Source: Myxococcales bacterium
Lineage (GTDB): Bacteria > Myxococcota_A > Polyangia > Fen-1088
DNA: 64,000 bases
Assembly: GCA_003142855.1 (NCBI GenBank)
Contig: PLNW01000155.1
Span: 57,553-121,552, forward strand
Direction: 5' to 3'
The notes under the pieces: model-generated
What the model was told of the DNA's origin: nothing
Seen by the model: the letters and a program-made list of their open reading frames with translations, nothing else
Databases searched by the model: none
Translations under genes and position numbers: made by a program
Part shown: positions 1-8,036 of the stretch, piece after piece
Numbering within the stretch: position 1 is the first letter of the stretch
Layout of the letters: the number at the start of each line of letters is the position of its first letter

Positions 1-850
1 TGATCTCCAACCCCTGTGCGCCGGAAGCTGAAGAAAAGTCCGCCGGTACACGCCCGAGCAGCGTCGCGAGCAGGTGGTTGGCCTGATCGATCTTCTGCCG
101 AAGCGGCGGAAGTGTGGCTTGGGTGCTCGCGAGCTCGCTCTGCAGACTGAGCACGTTCGAGAACGGCACCGTGCCTGACTCCGCCTGAGCCCGCGTGATG
201 CTCACCTGCTCCTTTTCGAGGACTATCAGATCTTCAGTCGCCCGAATCTGTGCGCGATAGGCCGCCTGGGCGATGGCGGTGTTCACGACGTTGCCTGCCA
301 GCATGATGTAGGTACCCATGACGTTGTATCGCTGCCCCTCCATCTGGGCTCGCAGCCCCTCGACCTGCCGCCGCTGGCCTCCCCAGACGTCGAGTGTGTA
401 GTTGACGGTTGCCGATAAGGTAAAGAGATTGAAGACCGTGTTCGGCGCCGTCGACCCGATGAGCCTCAGATTGGAGGTCTGCCGGCTCACGCCGACGTCA
501 CCCCCGATTTGTGGGATGAAGACGCCGTAGCCCGCCCGAAGGATGTCCTGGCTTTGTCGGAGCGTGGCCTGTGCCGCCTGGAGGGTCGGGTTGTCGGCCA
601 TTGACTGGGTAATGAAGGCGTCCACCTTCGGATTCTCGAACAGACGCCACCAGTCGGCGACAACCTGCTTCCCATCCTCAAAGCGCTGGACCTGGCCATC
701 GGCCACAACGGTTGCCTTTGGGATTGGACTGGCCGTATAGCTGGAGGTCTTCGGAGGGTCGGGGCGCACGTAGTCGGGTCCGAGGGCGCACCCGGCCAAT
801 CCGAGAGCTGCGGCGATCAAACCGCCTTGGCGCCATTGGCCTTGGAGCAT
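1..850 (-). CDS. NodT/TolC-family outer-membrane efflux lipoprotein (partial, C-terminus beyond left edge)
   Basis: Outer-membrane channel of a tripartite exporter. The frame is open from ATG at 850 to the window edge. The N-terminus has a lipoprotein signal ending in a lipobox (LGLAGCALGPDYVRP), and CALGPDYVRP is typical of the NodT/OprM lipoprotein branch. The helical segments contain TolC-like text (ADNPTLQAAQATLRQSQDIL; TVNYTLDVWGGQRRQVEGL). It starts 5 bp after the stop of the membrane-fusion gene, so it is the last visible gene of the operon 3885->1. The last part of the protein is outside the window. Family assignment is firm; the substrate is unknown. Confidence 0.9.
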   Translation of the reverse strand, partial: MLQGQWRQGGLIAAALGLAGCALGPDYVRPDPPKTSSYTASPIPKATVVADGQVQRFEDGKQVVADWWRLFENPKVDAFITQSMADNPTLQAAQATLRQSQDILRAGYGVFIPQIGGDVGVSRQTSNLRLIGSTAPNTVFNLFTLSATVNYTLDVWGGQRRQVEGLRAQMEGQRYNVMGTYIMLAGNVVNTAIAQAAYRAQIRATEDLIVLEKEQVSITRAQAESGTVPFSNVLSLQSELASTQATLPPLRQKIDQANHLLATLLGRVPADFSSASGAQGLEI

Positions 851-855
851 GATGT

Positions 856-2058
856 TCACGGCCGATTCACCAACAACGTAGACGGCGACGTCGCCCGCTG
901 GTCACCGCCGTATTCGACCAATGGCGATTTCAATCGAGGCGCACGAGGGGCCGCCACTGCGGTGGCATCCTGAGCACCGATGTAGACGTCCACCATTTGT
1001 CCCGGATAGACATCCACGCCCGGCGGAGGTTGGAAGCGAAAAATGGCCGGAAGTACGCGCAGATCGACCTTCTCGAGCCGTTGATCGGAGAGCTCGATCT
1101 TCGGGCTCACGTACGGCTGCAGTCGGACAAATTCGAGAGGGATCGTCGTCGTCGTACCGCGAATCGACATCGTCGCCACCATCTTCTCCGCTGATGGCAA
1201 CTTGGGAATCAGGATCTCGTCAACGTAGCAACGCACGCTCATGTATCCGCTGGATTTGCCAGTGCCCATGACGATGATTGGCCCGAGGCCCTGCGTGTAA
1301 GTGCCATAAGCACCCTGCGAAGACACGTAGCTGCCTAGGGCAGCCTGAATCGAAAGGACCACACCATCCGTCGGCGCGCGAACCGTGTACTTGGCGAGAA
1401 GCGCCGTGGAGGCGGACCATGCCTTGGAGAGCGCATCCACCTGCCGCCTTTGATTCTGAATGTCGTAAGTCCAGGCTCCGGCCCTGGTGAGTTCGAACTG
1501 ACGGGAGACGACGTCCAGATTCGCCTTCGCCACCTTGACGGAGTTTCGAACGGTGTCGAGGGTCTCCTTGCTGACCGAACGCGGTTCCAGGTCGTAAGAG
1601 TGCTGCTGCTTGTTCAGCGTGTCCTGGGCGCTCTTGAGGCTCGCAGTCGCTAGCTCGACTTGGGCGCGTGCCACCTCGAGATTCTCCTTACGCGGCTGGG
1701 CCTTGAGTTCCTGAAGCAACGAGCCCGCGGCGTCCGCCTGGGCCTTCTGCTGGTCGGTGGTCGCTCGTTGCACGGTGTTGTCAATCTCCAACAGCGGCGT
1801 GCCCTGCTTCACACTCTCGCCTTCCGCGACCAAGATCTCTCGGACGGTACCGGAAACATCCGGGTAGATGTTGATGTTTTCGCCGTGGGCTTGATAGCTC
1901 TCAATGATTCCGTTGGCAAAAATTCCCTGCGCATAGGGGTTGGAGGCGGGCTGAAATACTGGTGACTGTGGTTTCGCCGGACGCGCGTAAACGTATGCGC
2001 TCACTAGCGCCAGCAGCACGCCAACTCCCACCAAAGTGAAAATGATCTTGTTACGCAT
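856..2058 (-). CDS. HlyD/DevB-type periplasmic membrane-fusion protein
   Basis: About 400 aa adaptor linking the inner-membrane ABC exporter to the outer-membrane channel. It has one N-terminal membrane anchor (residues ~5-22), then a biotinyl-lipoyl-like half (GTVREILVAEGESVKQGTPL), a long coiled-coil hairpin rich in K/Q/A, and the second lipoyl half (YTVRAPTDGVVLSI). The start MRNKIIF is preferred over an upstream in-frame ATG because the 31 extra residues do not resemble a signal. The chosen ATG overlaps the stop of the ATPase gene by 8 bp, suggesting translational coupling. The gene order permease-ATPase-fusion protein resembles DevCAB-type exporters. Confidence 0.9.
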   Translation of the reverse strand: MRNKIIFTLVGVGVLLALVSAYVYARPAKPQSPVFQPASNPYAQGIFANGIIESYQAHGENINIYPDVSGTVREILVAEGESVKQGTPLLEIDNTVQRATTDQQKAQADAAGSLLQELKAQPRKENLEVARAQVELATASLKSAQDTLNKQQHSYDLEPRSVSKETLDTVRNSVKVAKANLDVVSRQFELTRAGAWTYDIQNQRRQVDALSKAWSASTALLAKYTVRAPTDGVVLSIQAALGSYVSSQGAYGTYTQGLGPIIVMGTGKSSGYMSVRCYVDEILIPKLPSAEKMVATMSIRGTTTTIPLEFVRLQPYVSPKIELSDQRLEKVDLRVLPAIFRFQPPPGVDVYPGQMVDVYIGAQDATAVAAPRAPRLKSPLVEYGGDQRATSPSTLLVNRP

Positions 2059-2746
2059 GGCCTTGCCCTTTCTCGATCTCGATGAGTTTGCCGTCCTCCA
2101 TCTTGACCATTCGATCGGCGAACTCGGAGATTCGGTCATCGTGGGTGACAATGATGATGCAGCGCTTTTCGTTCAGAACGTCCCGCTTCACGAACTCGAC
2201 GATCTTCCTTCCCGTATCGCCGTCGAGCGAAGCCGTCGGTTCATCCAACACCAGGATGTCGGGCTGGCTGACGATGGCTCGGGCGATGGCGACACGCTGC
2301 TGCTCGCCGCCGCTTAGTTTTTGCGGCGACAAACCCGCGCGCTGGGCGAGCCCGACCTTCTCGAGAGCCTGCAGCGCCTCCTTGATGGCCTCGTCCCACT
2401 TGCGCCGCTTGAGAATCAAAGGTACCGCGACGTTCTCGACCGTCGTGAGTCTTGGGAACAGGTGGAAGTCTTGAAAGACGAAGCCGACGGTGTTGAGGCG
2501 CATGTCGGCCAGCTTGTCTGCAGACAGGCTCCAAATGTCCTGATCCTTGATCTTGACGGTGCCTTGGTTGGGGCGGAGGATTCCCGAGATGATACTGAGG
2601 AGGGTGGTCTTCCCGCTGCCCGACGGGCCGACGATGAACAGCATTTCCTGAAAATGGGCGTCGAACGCAACCTTCTGAACCGCGTTGGTTCGCGTCTCGC
2701 CTTCGCCGAACCATTTGCTCAAGTCTCGTGCTTCGATGGCGTTCAT
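2051..2746 (-). CDS. ABC transporter ATP-binding protein (MacB/DevA-like)
   Basis: 231 aa ATPase energising the exporter. It has Walker A GPSGSGKTT (~40), a Q-loop region, signature LSGGEQQR, Walker B ILVLDEPTASLD and a switch His (VTHDDR). The start at 2746 (MNAIEARDLSKWF) lies 2 bp after the stop of the permease gene, and its end overlaps the next gene by 8 bp. Its nearest relatives by motif are LolD/MacB/DevA-type ATPases that work with FtsX-like permeases. Substrate cannot be read from sequence; lipids, peptides or macrolides are all known for the superfamily. Confidence 0.92.
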   Translation of the reverse strand: MNAIEARDLSKWFGEGETRTNAVQKVAFDAHFQEMLFIVGPSGSGKTTLLSIISGILRPNQGTVKIKDQDIWSLSADKLADMRLNTVGFVFQDFHLFPRLTTVENVAVPLILKRRKWDEAIKEALQALEKVGLAQRAGLSPQKLSGGEQQRVAIARAIVSQPDILVLDEPTASLDGDTGRKIVEFVKRDVLNEKRCIIIVTHDDRISEFADRMVKMEDGKLIEIEKGQGHA

Positions 2747-2748
2747 GC

Positions 2749-3885
2749 TCAACTCCGAAAGATGTCGAAGGGCTCGATCTTGAGCACGCGGCGAATCGCG
2801 ATGTAGCTGGAGATCGCGGCGATGACGAAGACCATGATGAAGGCCAGGCCGAGGTTTCCGAAGGTAATGACCGAGGCGTAGTCGGGCACGCGCAGCTTCG
2901 CTGCCGCGATGAGAACCGTGCACAGCCCGATCCCGAGGCCGTATCCGGCCAGGCAGGTAATTCCCGCCTGAAAGAGCAGCATGTAGACCAACTCGCGCCC
3001 CTTGGCTCCCATTGCCTTCAGCGCGCCAAACCTGTCGAGATTCTCCAAAACGAAGGTGTAGAACGTCTGGGCGGAGATGGACAGACCCACGATGAAGCTG
3101 ATCGCCGTCATGATCAGAATGTTGGTGCCCATACCGGTGTGGTATTCGTAGAAATTGGTGATTCGATCCATGAACTCGTCTTGCGTGACGGCTACATATC
3201 CCAGCTTGTCGATCTCGCTCTTGATGCCAGGAATCGCATCGAGGCTGGTGGGTTCGATGAGGATGTAGCTGATAGTCGATCGTAGCGACGGGATGTACTG
3301 GATGGCTCGATTGAACGTGGTGTAGAGGGTGGGAATGCCAAACAGCCCACTCGCCGGAACCTTGGCGATGCCAACGATGACACCTCGGTTATCGTTGATC
3401 TCGAAGGTTGTCCCGAGCTTGGGATTTTCCAGTTTGGGGGCCTCGGCGTCCTGAATCATCAGAAAACCGTTTTCCGCGTAGATGTCCTCAATGTTGCCCT
3501 CGATGAGTTCAGGCCGACCGAAGAGGCTGCTATCGTCGAGTCCAACGATCGAGACCGCTTGATAGGTTCCGTCCTGCAAGCGCGCGAGCCCAGCGCCGAG
3601 GTAGAGGGGCACGGCGAATTTCACACCCTTGATGCTTCGGGCCGCGTCCTGCATGAAAGCGGGCATCGGGATGCTGCTCGCCACGCTGGTCACGGAGCGG
3701 TCCATCACCCAGATCTTGGCGCCGGTGTTGGTCACGGTGGCGGAGGCTTTTCTCATCATGCCGGCGAACATTGAAGTCATCTGGATCATGAGGAACACCG
3801 CAAAGGTGATGCCAATGAGCAGCGCCGCGAACTTGCCCTTGTCGTTGACGAGCAGCTTGTAGGCGATCTTCAGGATTCCTGTCAT
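2749..3885 (-). CDS. FtsX-like ABC exporter permease (DevC/MacB-type)
   Basis: 378 aa inner-membrane permease. It has one N-terminal transmembrane helix (FAALLIGITFAVFLMIQMT), a ~230-residue periplasmic domain and three C-terminal helices, the FtsX arrangement. The last helices contain FGALKAMGAKGRELVYMLL, the conserved 'LKAxGA' FtsX signature. ATG 3885 (MTGILKIAYKLL) is chosen because the hydrophobic helix follows directly; a longer frame begins 18 codons upstream. First gene of the exporter operon; a -24/-12 promoter lies at 3957-3942 on the same strand. Confidence 0.88.
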   Translation of the reverse strand: MTGILKIAYKLLVNDKGKFAALLIGITFAVFLMIQMTSMFAGMMRKASATVTNTGAKIWVMDRSVTSVASSIPMPAFMQDAARSIKGVKFAVPLYLGAGLARLQDGTYQAVSIVGLDDSSLFGRPELIEGNIEDIYAENGFLMIQDAEAPKLENPKLGTTFEINDNRGVIVGIAKVPASGLFGIPTLYTTFNRAIQYIPSLRSTISYILIEPTSLDAIPGIKSEIDKLGYVAVTQDEFMDRITNFYEYHTGMGTNILIMTAISFIVGLSISAQTFYTFVLENLDRFGALKAMGAKGRELVYMLLFQAGITCLAGYGLGIGLCTVLIAAAKLRVPDYASVITFGNLGLAFIMVFVIAAISSYIAIRRVLKIEPFDIFRS

Positions 3886-3941
3886 GAATGGCTGGCCTCG
3901 GTCCCTGGCGGCCTTTTGCCCCATTTTCCGAGAGGACAATC

Positions 3942-3957
3942 AGCACAATGCGTGCCA
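3942..3957 (-). promoter_or_regulatory. sigma-54 (-24/-12) promoter of the exporter operon
   Basis: The minus strand reads TGGCACGCATTGTGCT. It matches TGGCACG at -24 and TGC at -12, with exactly 10 bases between GG and GC. Transcription would start near 3930, about 45 bp before the permease ATG. The identical 16-mer recurs at 7205-7190. A UAS-like pair lies upstream at 4076-4110 and could serve both this and the divergent grpE promoter. Confidence 0.75.
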
Positions 3958-4075
3958 CGGCATTGAGACGCCCGTGCTGAAGCCGCGTGCGCAGAAAATG
4001 CGCGTTGTGTCTCCCACGCTGGCGGTTTTGTCTCAGCGAGCTCAGAGATCACCGACGGCCAAAGACCGACTCCTT

Positions 4076-4110
4076 CGAAGCGACCGATGGGCCCATTCAT
4101 ATTGATTGGA
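4076..4110 (+). promoter_or_regulatory. UAS pair between exporter operon and grpE (one half degenerate)
   Basis: Half-site B is ttgattgga at 4102-4110. A degenerate half-site A (cgaagcgac) sits 26 bp upstream at 4076-4084. Spacing A-B is as in the other UAS pairs of this window, and B lies 49 bp before the -24/-12 element at 4151. Half-site A alone would not be recognisable without that spacing. Confidence 0.5.
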
Positions 4111-4150
4111 CTCGCCAACGCGCGCTCACAATGAGTGCGATTGGACGGCA

Positions 4151-4166
4151 TGGCGCGCATCTTGCT
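4151..4166 (+). promoter_or_regulatory. sigma-54 (-24/-12) promoter of grpE
   Basis: TGGCGCGCATCTTGCT has TGGC, TTGC and 10 bases between GG and GC, a near-consensus sigma-54 element. The predicted start near 4177 leaves a leader of about 57 nt before the preferred grpE ATG at 4234. It argues against the longer grpE frame that would begin upstream of the promoter. Confidence 0.75.
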
Positions 4167-4233
4167 GTTGCTTGCTGGAGACCTCCCTTCATGGGGAGAG
4201 GACGCGGTAGCGTTACGCGCAAAGTTGAGCACT

Positions 4234-4872
4234 ATGATTGACAACATCGAATCACACCGCAATTCCGACCCAGCCCCCGACGCCGCACAGTCTGCGGCCG
4301 AGGACCCGGCCTCTGCCAACGAGTCGCCCCCGGCTTTGGCCAGCCTGGAGCAGCGGGTGGCGGCCCTGGAAGCCGAGAAGACCGAACTCGACAACTACAA
4401 GCGACGCCTTCGCAACGAGATGAGCGAGCACGAGACCAAAGCACGCGAGACCATTCTGTGCGACTTCCTGGAGGTCGCGGACAACCTGGAACGTGCCATC
4501 GCCTCGTGGAAAGAAGGCGGCGAGAGGGACGTCAAATCAGTACGCAATGGCGTCGAATTGGTCCTGCGCCTTTTCAAGGCCAAGTTGGAGCGCTATGCAG
4601 TCACGCCCATTGAGGCCAAAGGCCAGCCGTTTGATCCGCACGTGCACCACGCAGTCTCGCAAGCACCCAGCGCCGAAGCGACGCCGGGCACGGTGCTCCA
4701 CGAACTTCAGAAAGGCTATCGTGCGGGCGAACGACTGCTTCGCCCGGCCACCGTCGTGGTCGCATCAGCGCCACCGGTCCCGTCGCCCGTCGCCAGTCGT
4801 CCGGACCAGGAGCGAAGTGCAGAGCACCGGGTCGTTGCCGCAGGACATGGGCATCGACACCACGGACGATGA
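4234..4872 (+). CDS. grpE: GrpE-family nucleotide exchange factor for DnaK
   Basis: 212 aa. It has a disordered Ala/Ser/Pro-rich N-terminus, then the long GrpE coiled coil (LEQRVAALEAEKTELDNYKR), then the core containing DFLEVADNLERAIAS and the beta domain (PFDPHVHHAV ... GYRAGERLLRPATVVV). These are the classic GrpE signature segments. ATG 4234 (MIDNIESHR) is preferred over in-frame ATGs at 4135 and 4150 because those lie at or before the -24/-12 promoter. There is no dnaK or dnaJ beside it, so it may be an additional, stress-specific GrpE. The gene is convergent with the ABC-3 permease, 15 bp apart. Confidence 0.9.
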   Translation: MIDNIESHRNSDPAPDAAQSAAEDPASANESPPALASLEQRVAALEAEKTELDNYKRRLRNEMSEHETKARETILCDFLEVADNLERAIASWKEGGERDVKSVRNGVELVLRLFKAKLERYAVTPIEAKGQPFDPHVHHAVSQAPSAEATPGTVLHELQKGYRAGERLLRPATVVVASAPPVPSPVASRPDQERSAEHRVVAAGHGHRHHGR

Positions 4873-4887
4873 CCTGCGCACTGACTC

Positions 4888-5655
4888 TCAGGCTCTTGAG
4901 CGGCGCAACAGACTCAGCAGGAAGAAGCCCGCTGCCACGAGGACGATCATAGGGCCCGGAGTGCGGTGCAGTGAGAGCGAGAGCCAGGTGCCTAGCGTCG
5001 TCGAAGCAATTGAGACCACCACGGATATGGCCAGCATGCTGCGCAGGCTGCGAGCGAGGCGTTTGGCTGTGGCCGCCGGGATGATCACCAACGAGCCGAC
5101 CAGCAGCACGCCGAGGTAACGCAGTCCGAGTGCGATGGTCAGGGCAAACACGAGCAAGAAGCAGAGATTCAATCGCTGGACGTTGATTCCAGTCGTGTGG
5201 GCGATTTCGGGAGAAACCAGCGCCAGCACGAGTCGGTGTCTTTGCCACAGCACGAACACAATCACACCGAACGCCAGGACGAAACCGACGCTGGCTTCCA
5301 TCGTGGTCAAGTGCCCCACTCCGCCGAAGAGCGCTTCAATCAATTCTTCTCCGGAGGTAATCAAACTGCCAATGGCGAGCGCGGTCGAGAACACCACCCC
5401 AATGACTGTCTCGGTGGCAAGTCGCGTTCTGTTCTCGATGCCCCAGACGAGAAACGTCCCCACCAGGAGCGCAGTGGCACCACCCAAGATCGGGTGAATC
5501 CGCAGCAGGAGCGCCAACCCGATACCGGGCAGGGCAATGTGCGAGATGGCGTCAGCCGCCAGGGTCATCCGACGCATGACCGCGAAGCAGCCGACCAAGC
5601 CGGCGGCTGCGCCGGCCGCGACGGAAAGCGCGATGGCGTTAGGGTCGATGGTCAT
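4888..5655 (-). CDS. ABC-3 family metal (Zn/Mn/Fe) transporter permease
   Basis: 255 aa hydrophobic protein with about seven to nine membrane helices. It contains typical ABC-3 text: GCFAVMRRMTLAADAISHIA, GIALG-type loops, and RYLGVLLVGSLVIIPAATA. The start at 5655 (MTIDPNAIAL) overlaps the ATPase gene upstream by 17 bp, so the two are coupled. No periplasmic metal-binding protein gene is adjacent; it must be elsewhere. The metal cannot be decided from sequence, although the His-rich tail of the partner ATPase hints at zinc. Confidence 0.88.
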   Translation of the reverse strand: MTIDPNAIALSVAAGAAAGLVGCFAVMRRMTLAADAISHIALPGIGLALLLRIHPILGGATALLVGTFLVWGIENRTRLATETVIGVVFSTALAIGSLITSGEELIEALFGGVGHLTTMEASVGFVLAFGVIVFVLWQRHRLVLALVSPEIAHTTGINVQRLNLCFLLVFALTIALGLRYLGVLLVGSLVIIPAATAKRLARSLRSMLAISVVVSIASTTLGTWLSLSLHRTPGPMIVLVAAGFFLLSLLRRSRA

Positions 5656-6364
5656 GGTGCACGTGGTAGGCGACCGGAGCGCCGTAGAGCTCTTGCAGCA
5701 ACTGGGGCGTGAGCACCTGCCTCGGGACGCCGAAGCACGCGTGCCCGCGCGACAGACACAACACATTGGTGGCGTAGTGATACACGACGCTCAGATCGTG
5801 CGAGATAAACAGAATGGTCAACCCGCGTTCGTCGCGAAGACGGTCGAGTGTGTGGTTGATGCTGTCCTGCCCCGGCTCGTCCACACCCGCGGTGGGCTCG
5901 TCCAGCAGCAAGACCGTCGGATGTCCTATGAGCGCGGCCGCAACCAGCAGCCGCTGGAACTGGCCGCCTGAAAGCGCTCCGATGGGTTTACCGACAGACT
6001 CCGCCTTGAGCCCGACGAGTTCCAAAACGTTGGCGACGTCGGTTTGAAACGCGCGCGCGACGACCGCCTTCGCGTGCAGGAAATCGCCGCCCGTGACCGG
6101 CAGATCGCGCTCGATGTCGAGCTTCTGAGGCACGTAGCCGATCTTGCTATTGTCCTCCCACCTTATCGTGCCCTCATGAGGCAGGGCACCGATGAGCGCC
6201 TTGGCCAGAACGCTCTTGCCCGCGCCATTCGGCCCCACGATCGCCAGCGCGCTGCCGCGCGGGACTTCAAAGGACAGCCGCTCAATGACGACGATCTGAT
6301 CGAACCCAACCGAGAGGTTGCTCACCTCGAGGGCTGGGGCACCCCTTTCCGTCGAGATATCCAT
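5639..6364 (-). CDS. ABC transporter ATP-binding protein, ZnuC/MntB-like
   Basis: 241 aa ATPase for the ABC-3 permease. It has Walker A GPNGAGKS (~45), signature LSGGQFQR, Walker B TVLLLDEPTAGVDEP and switch His (FISHDLSVV). The C-terminus YHVHHDHRP is His-rich, as seen in several zinc-transport ATPases. Start at 6364 (MDISTERG). It overlaps the downstream permease by 17 bp. Only 32 bp separates it from the stop of the Gly-rich protein gene upstream, so it may be co-transcribed from 7205. Confidence 0.88.
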   Translation of the reverse strand: MDISTERGAPALEVSNLSVGFDQIVVIERLSFEVPRGSALAIVGPNGAGKSVLAKALIGALPHEGTIRWEDNSKIGYVPQKLDIERDLPVTGGDFLHAKAVVARAFQTDVANVLELVGLKAESVGKPIGALSGGQFQRLLVAAALIGHPTVLLLDEPTAGVDEPGQDSINHTLDRLRDERGLTILFISHDLSVVYHYATNVLCLSRGHACFGVPRQVLTPQLLQELYGAPVAYHVHHDHRP

Positions 6365-6396
6365 CGGACGCCGTTCCCCTCTTCATGGCCGCGTCT

Positions 6397-7122
6397 TCAG
6401 CGATGTCCGCCGCCATGTCCACCGCCACGCGAGCCGCCACCGCCGCCGCCGCGGAACCCACCGCCAGCGTGCGAGCTGCCGCCCCCGCCGCGGAATCCAC
6501 CGCCAGCGCGATAGGCCCCCCCACCACGATAGCCACCACCGAACCCAGCGCGACTGCCGCCACCGCCTCGGTACCCACCGTAGCCGCCGCCTCGGTATCC
6601 ACCGTAGCCGCCGCCGCGGTATCCGCCCCATCCATACCCGGCCCGGTACAGTCCGCGATACCAACCAAAGCCGCTTGGACCGCGAGGTCCGAAGTAGGGA
6701 TAAATCCCCCAGCCCCAAATCCAGGGTGCTGCCAACCACGTCCATCCGTAGCTGGGGTAGTAGACGTAGGAATAGGGAGATGCATCGCTGGCCGCCCCCT
6801 CGTAGGTGTACTGACTGCCGTAGGGCATCCAAATCCATCCGTAGTCACTCGTGTACACCCACTGGCCATCGCCCGCCGCAGCCTCAGTCCCTGCGCGCGG
6901 CTGTGTCTGAGGCTGGGCTTGGCCTGGTGGGAATGGCTGCTGCGGTGGTGCCGGTGGCTGCTGCTCGGGCGCCGGCGTTGATGGCTGCGCCGCTTGTGGA
7001 GGAGGGCCAGCCTGCGACGTCTGGTTGGCTGAATCTTCGACTGCGCTCATGTTCTGGGCTTGGGCAGGGCCGGATCCCAGACAGCAGAAACAGAGGGCGA
7101 AAGTCAGTTTGATCTTCATCAC
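6397..7122 (-). CDS. secreted Pro/Gly-rich low-complexity protein
   Basis: 241 aa. A cleavable signal peptide (LTFALCFCCLGSGPAQAQ) is followed by a Pro/Gln-rich stretch, then an aromatic core (WVYTSDYGWIWMPYGSQYTY) and a long Gly/Tyr/Arg-rich tail of GGYRGGGYG-type repeats. Exported proteins with YGWxWxPxG cores and Gly tails are common in soil proteobacteria, but no function is established. It is likely a surface or periplasmic structural protein. A sigma-54 promoter lies at 7205-7190, ~70 bp upstream. Confidence 0.75.
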   Translation of the reverse strand: MMKIKLTFALCFCCLGSGPAQAQNMSAVEDSANQTSQAGPPPQAAQPSTPAPEQQPPAPPQQPFPPGQAQPQTQPRAGTEAAAGDGQWVYTSDYGWIWMPYGSQYTYEGAASDASPYSYVYYPSYGWTWLAAPWIWGWGIYPYFGPRGPSGFGWYRGLYRAGYGWGGYRGGGYGGYRGGGYGGYRGGGGSRAGFGGGYRGGGAYRAGGGFRGGGGSSHAGGGFRGGGGGGSRGGGHGGGHR

Positions 7123-7189
7123 GACACCTCATGACAAAACGACCGTGCGCCTGTTCTGGCTCCACGCCGTATCGTCGATGAAAGGAAGC

Positions 7190-7205
7190 AGCACAATGCG
7201 TGCCA
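7190..7205 (-). promoter_or_regulatory. sigma-54 (-24/-12) promoter upstream of the Gly-rich protein gene
   Basis: The minus strand reads TGGCACGCATTGTGCT, identical over all 16 bases to the exporter promoter at 3957-3942. No well-matched UAS pair of the common type was found 50-100 bp upstream (only weak ttgactgag-like text near 7328). The 322 bp between genes at 7123-7444 contains nothing else recognised, apart from a possible plus-strand CGGCACACATCGTGCA at 7417-7432 that lies too close to the next start codon to be convincing. Confidence 0.65.
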
Positions 7206-7444
7206 TGACCTGAAATCGCGGTCGCGCGGGCCAGATCGCGCAAAAGGTGCGGATTGCCGCCCCGCCGCCGAGGCAGGCCTGTCAAGGCAGCTCACAGACC
7301 GCGGATGCGCCGTCCAACTGGACCGTATTGACTGAGGACCCCTTCACAATGACCGGGCACGCGGTCTCCGGAGCTGGCGAAGCCCCTGGTGGCGCAGGAA
7401 CGCACTGCCCGACTCTCGGCACACATCGTGCAGCGCCTTCCGAC

Positions 7445-7726
7445 ATGAACAATGACCTGCGAACCGAGAACGTAACCCGCGAAAACGTCCTGAAGCTGCT
7501 CTCCGACAATGAAGTCGCCAGCGTGAGCACCGCAGAGACGGCCCCTCGTCTCTTGGATGGCGAGGAATACCTCGACCTGGAGCACCTCGACCGAGGTGTG
7601 CAACAAGCAAGCAAATTGCCCACGGTCATAACAGGCGTGCTTCCACGCAGAACTGTGCACAAGGACACGTGGGGAAAGATCGTGGCCTTGTTGGGGCAGC
7701 CCAGCCGCCCCATCAAACCAATTTAG
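7445..7726 (+). CDS. conserved small hypothetical protein (93 aa)
   Basis: Start MNNDLRTENVTRENVLKLLS at 7445. The protein is acidic and predicted cytoplasmic, with no signal or membrane segment. The layout (helix, then EEYLDLEHLDRGV, then a basic tail TWGKIVALLGQPSRP) looks like a folded single domain. It is immediately followed (14 bp) by the PA2779-like and C39-like genes, suggesting one operon. A longer in-frame reading from 7247 is Pro/Ala-rich and unlikely. Function not recognised. Confidence 0.6.
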   Translation: MNNDLRTENVTRENVLKLLSDNEVASVSTAETAPRLLDGEEYLDLEHLDRGVQQASKLPTVITGVLPRRTVHKDTWGKIVALLGQPSRPIKPI

Positions 7727-7739
7727 TGAGGATGTTCAA

Positions 7740-8030
7740 ATGAAAAAGCTCATTACATGTGTATTGATGGCCGTTCTCCTTTGCGTCCCGTCGATTGCGC
7801 GGGCAGCGATTCCCGCCCAGCCTGCCGTGGCGGCCACCGAGGGACCTGGAGGAAGGCCCGCCGCATCCGCGCCCGTCGACGACTCCGTGAGAAGCACGCC
7901 GAACTACGCCGCGCGCGAGGCAGCCACTCCCCAGCTGGCCGACTTCGAGGGCGGCGGCGGCGGGGTTTGGATCGGGACCGGCGCGCTCGTCGTAATCGCC
8001 ATCGTGCTCATCATTGTCTTCGTCCGCTGA
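7740..8030 (+). CDS. small exported membrane protein, PA2779-like
   Basis: 96 aa with an N-terminal signal peptide (MKKLITCVLMAVLLCVPSIARA), an Ala/Pro-rich middle, a glycine cluster (FEGGGGGVWIGTG) and a C-terminal membrane helix (GALVVIAIVLIIVFVR). A small protein with exactly this signal-linker-terminal helix layout precedes a C39-like cysteine peptidase in Pseudomonas (PA2779/PA2778), and the same pairing is seen here with 6 bp spacing. It could be the substrate or membrane anchor of the peptidase; that is inference. Confidence 0.65.
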   Translation: MKKLITCVLMAVLLCVPSIARAAIPAQPAVAATEGPGGRPAASAPVDDSVRSTPNYAAREAATPQLADFEGGGGGVWIGTGALVVIAIVLIIVFVR

Positions 8031-8036
8031 TTTCCC

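Noticed and set aside
7417..7432. CGGCACACATCGTGCA, a sigma-54-like element on the plus strand
   Set aside because: Correct GG-N10-GC spacing, but transcription would start at or just before the next ATG at 7445, leaving no leader, and no UAS is at the expected place.
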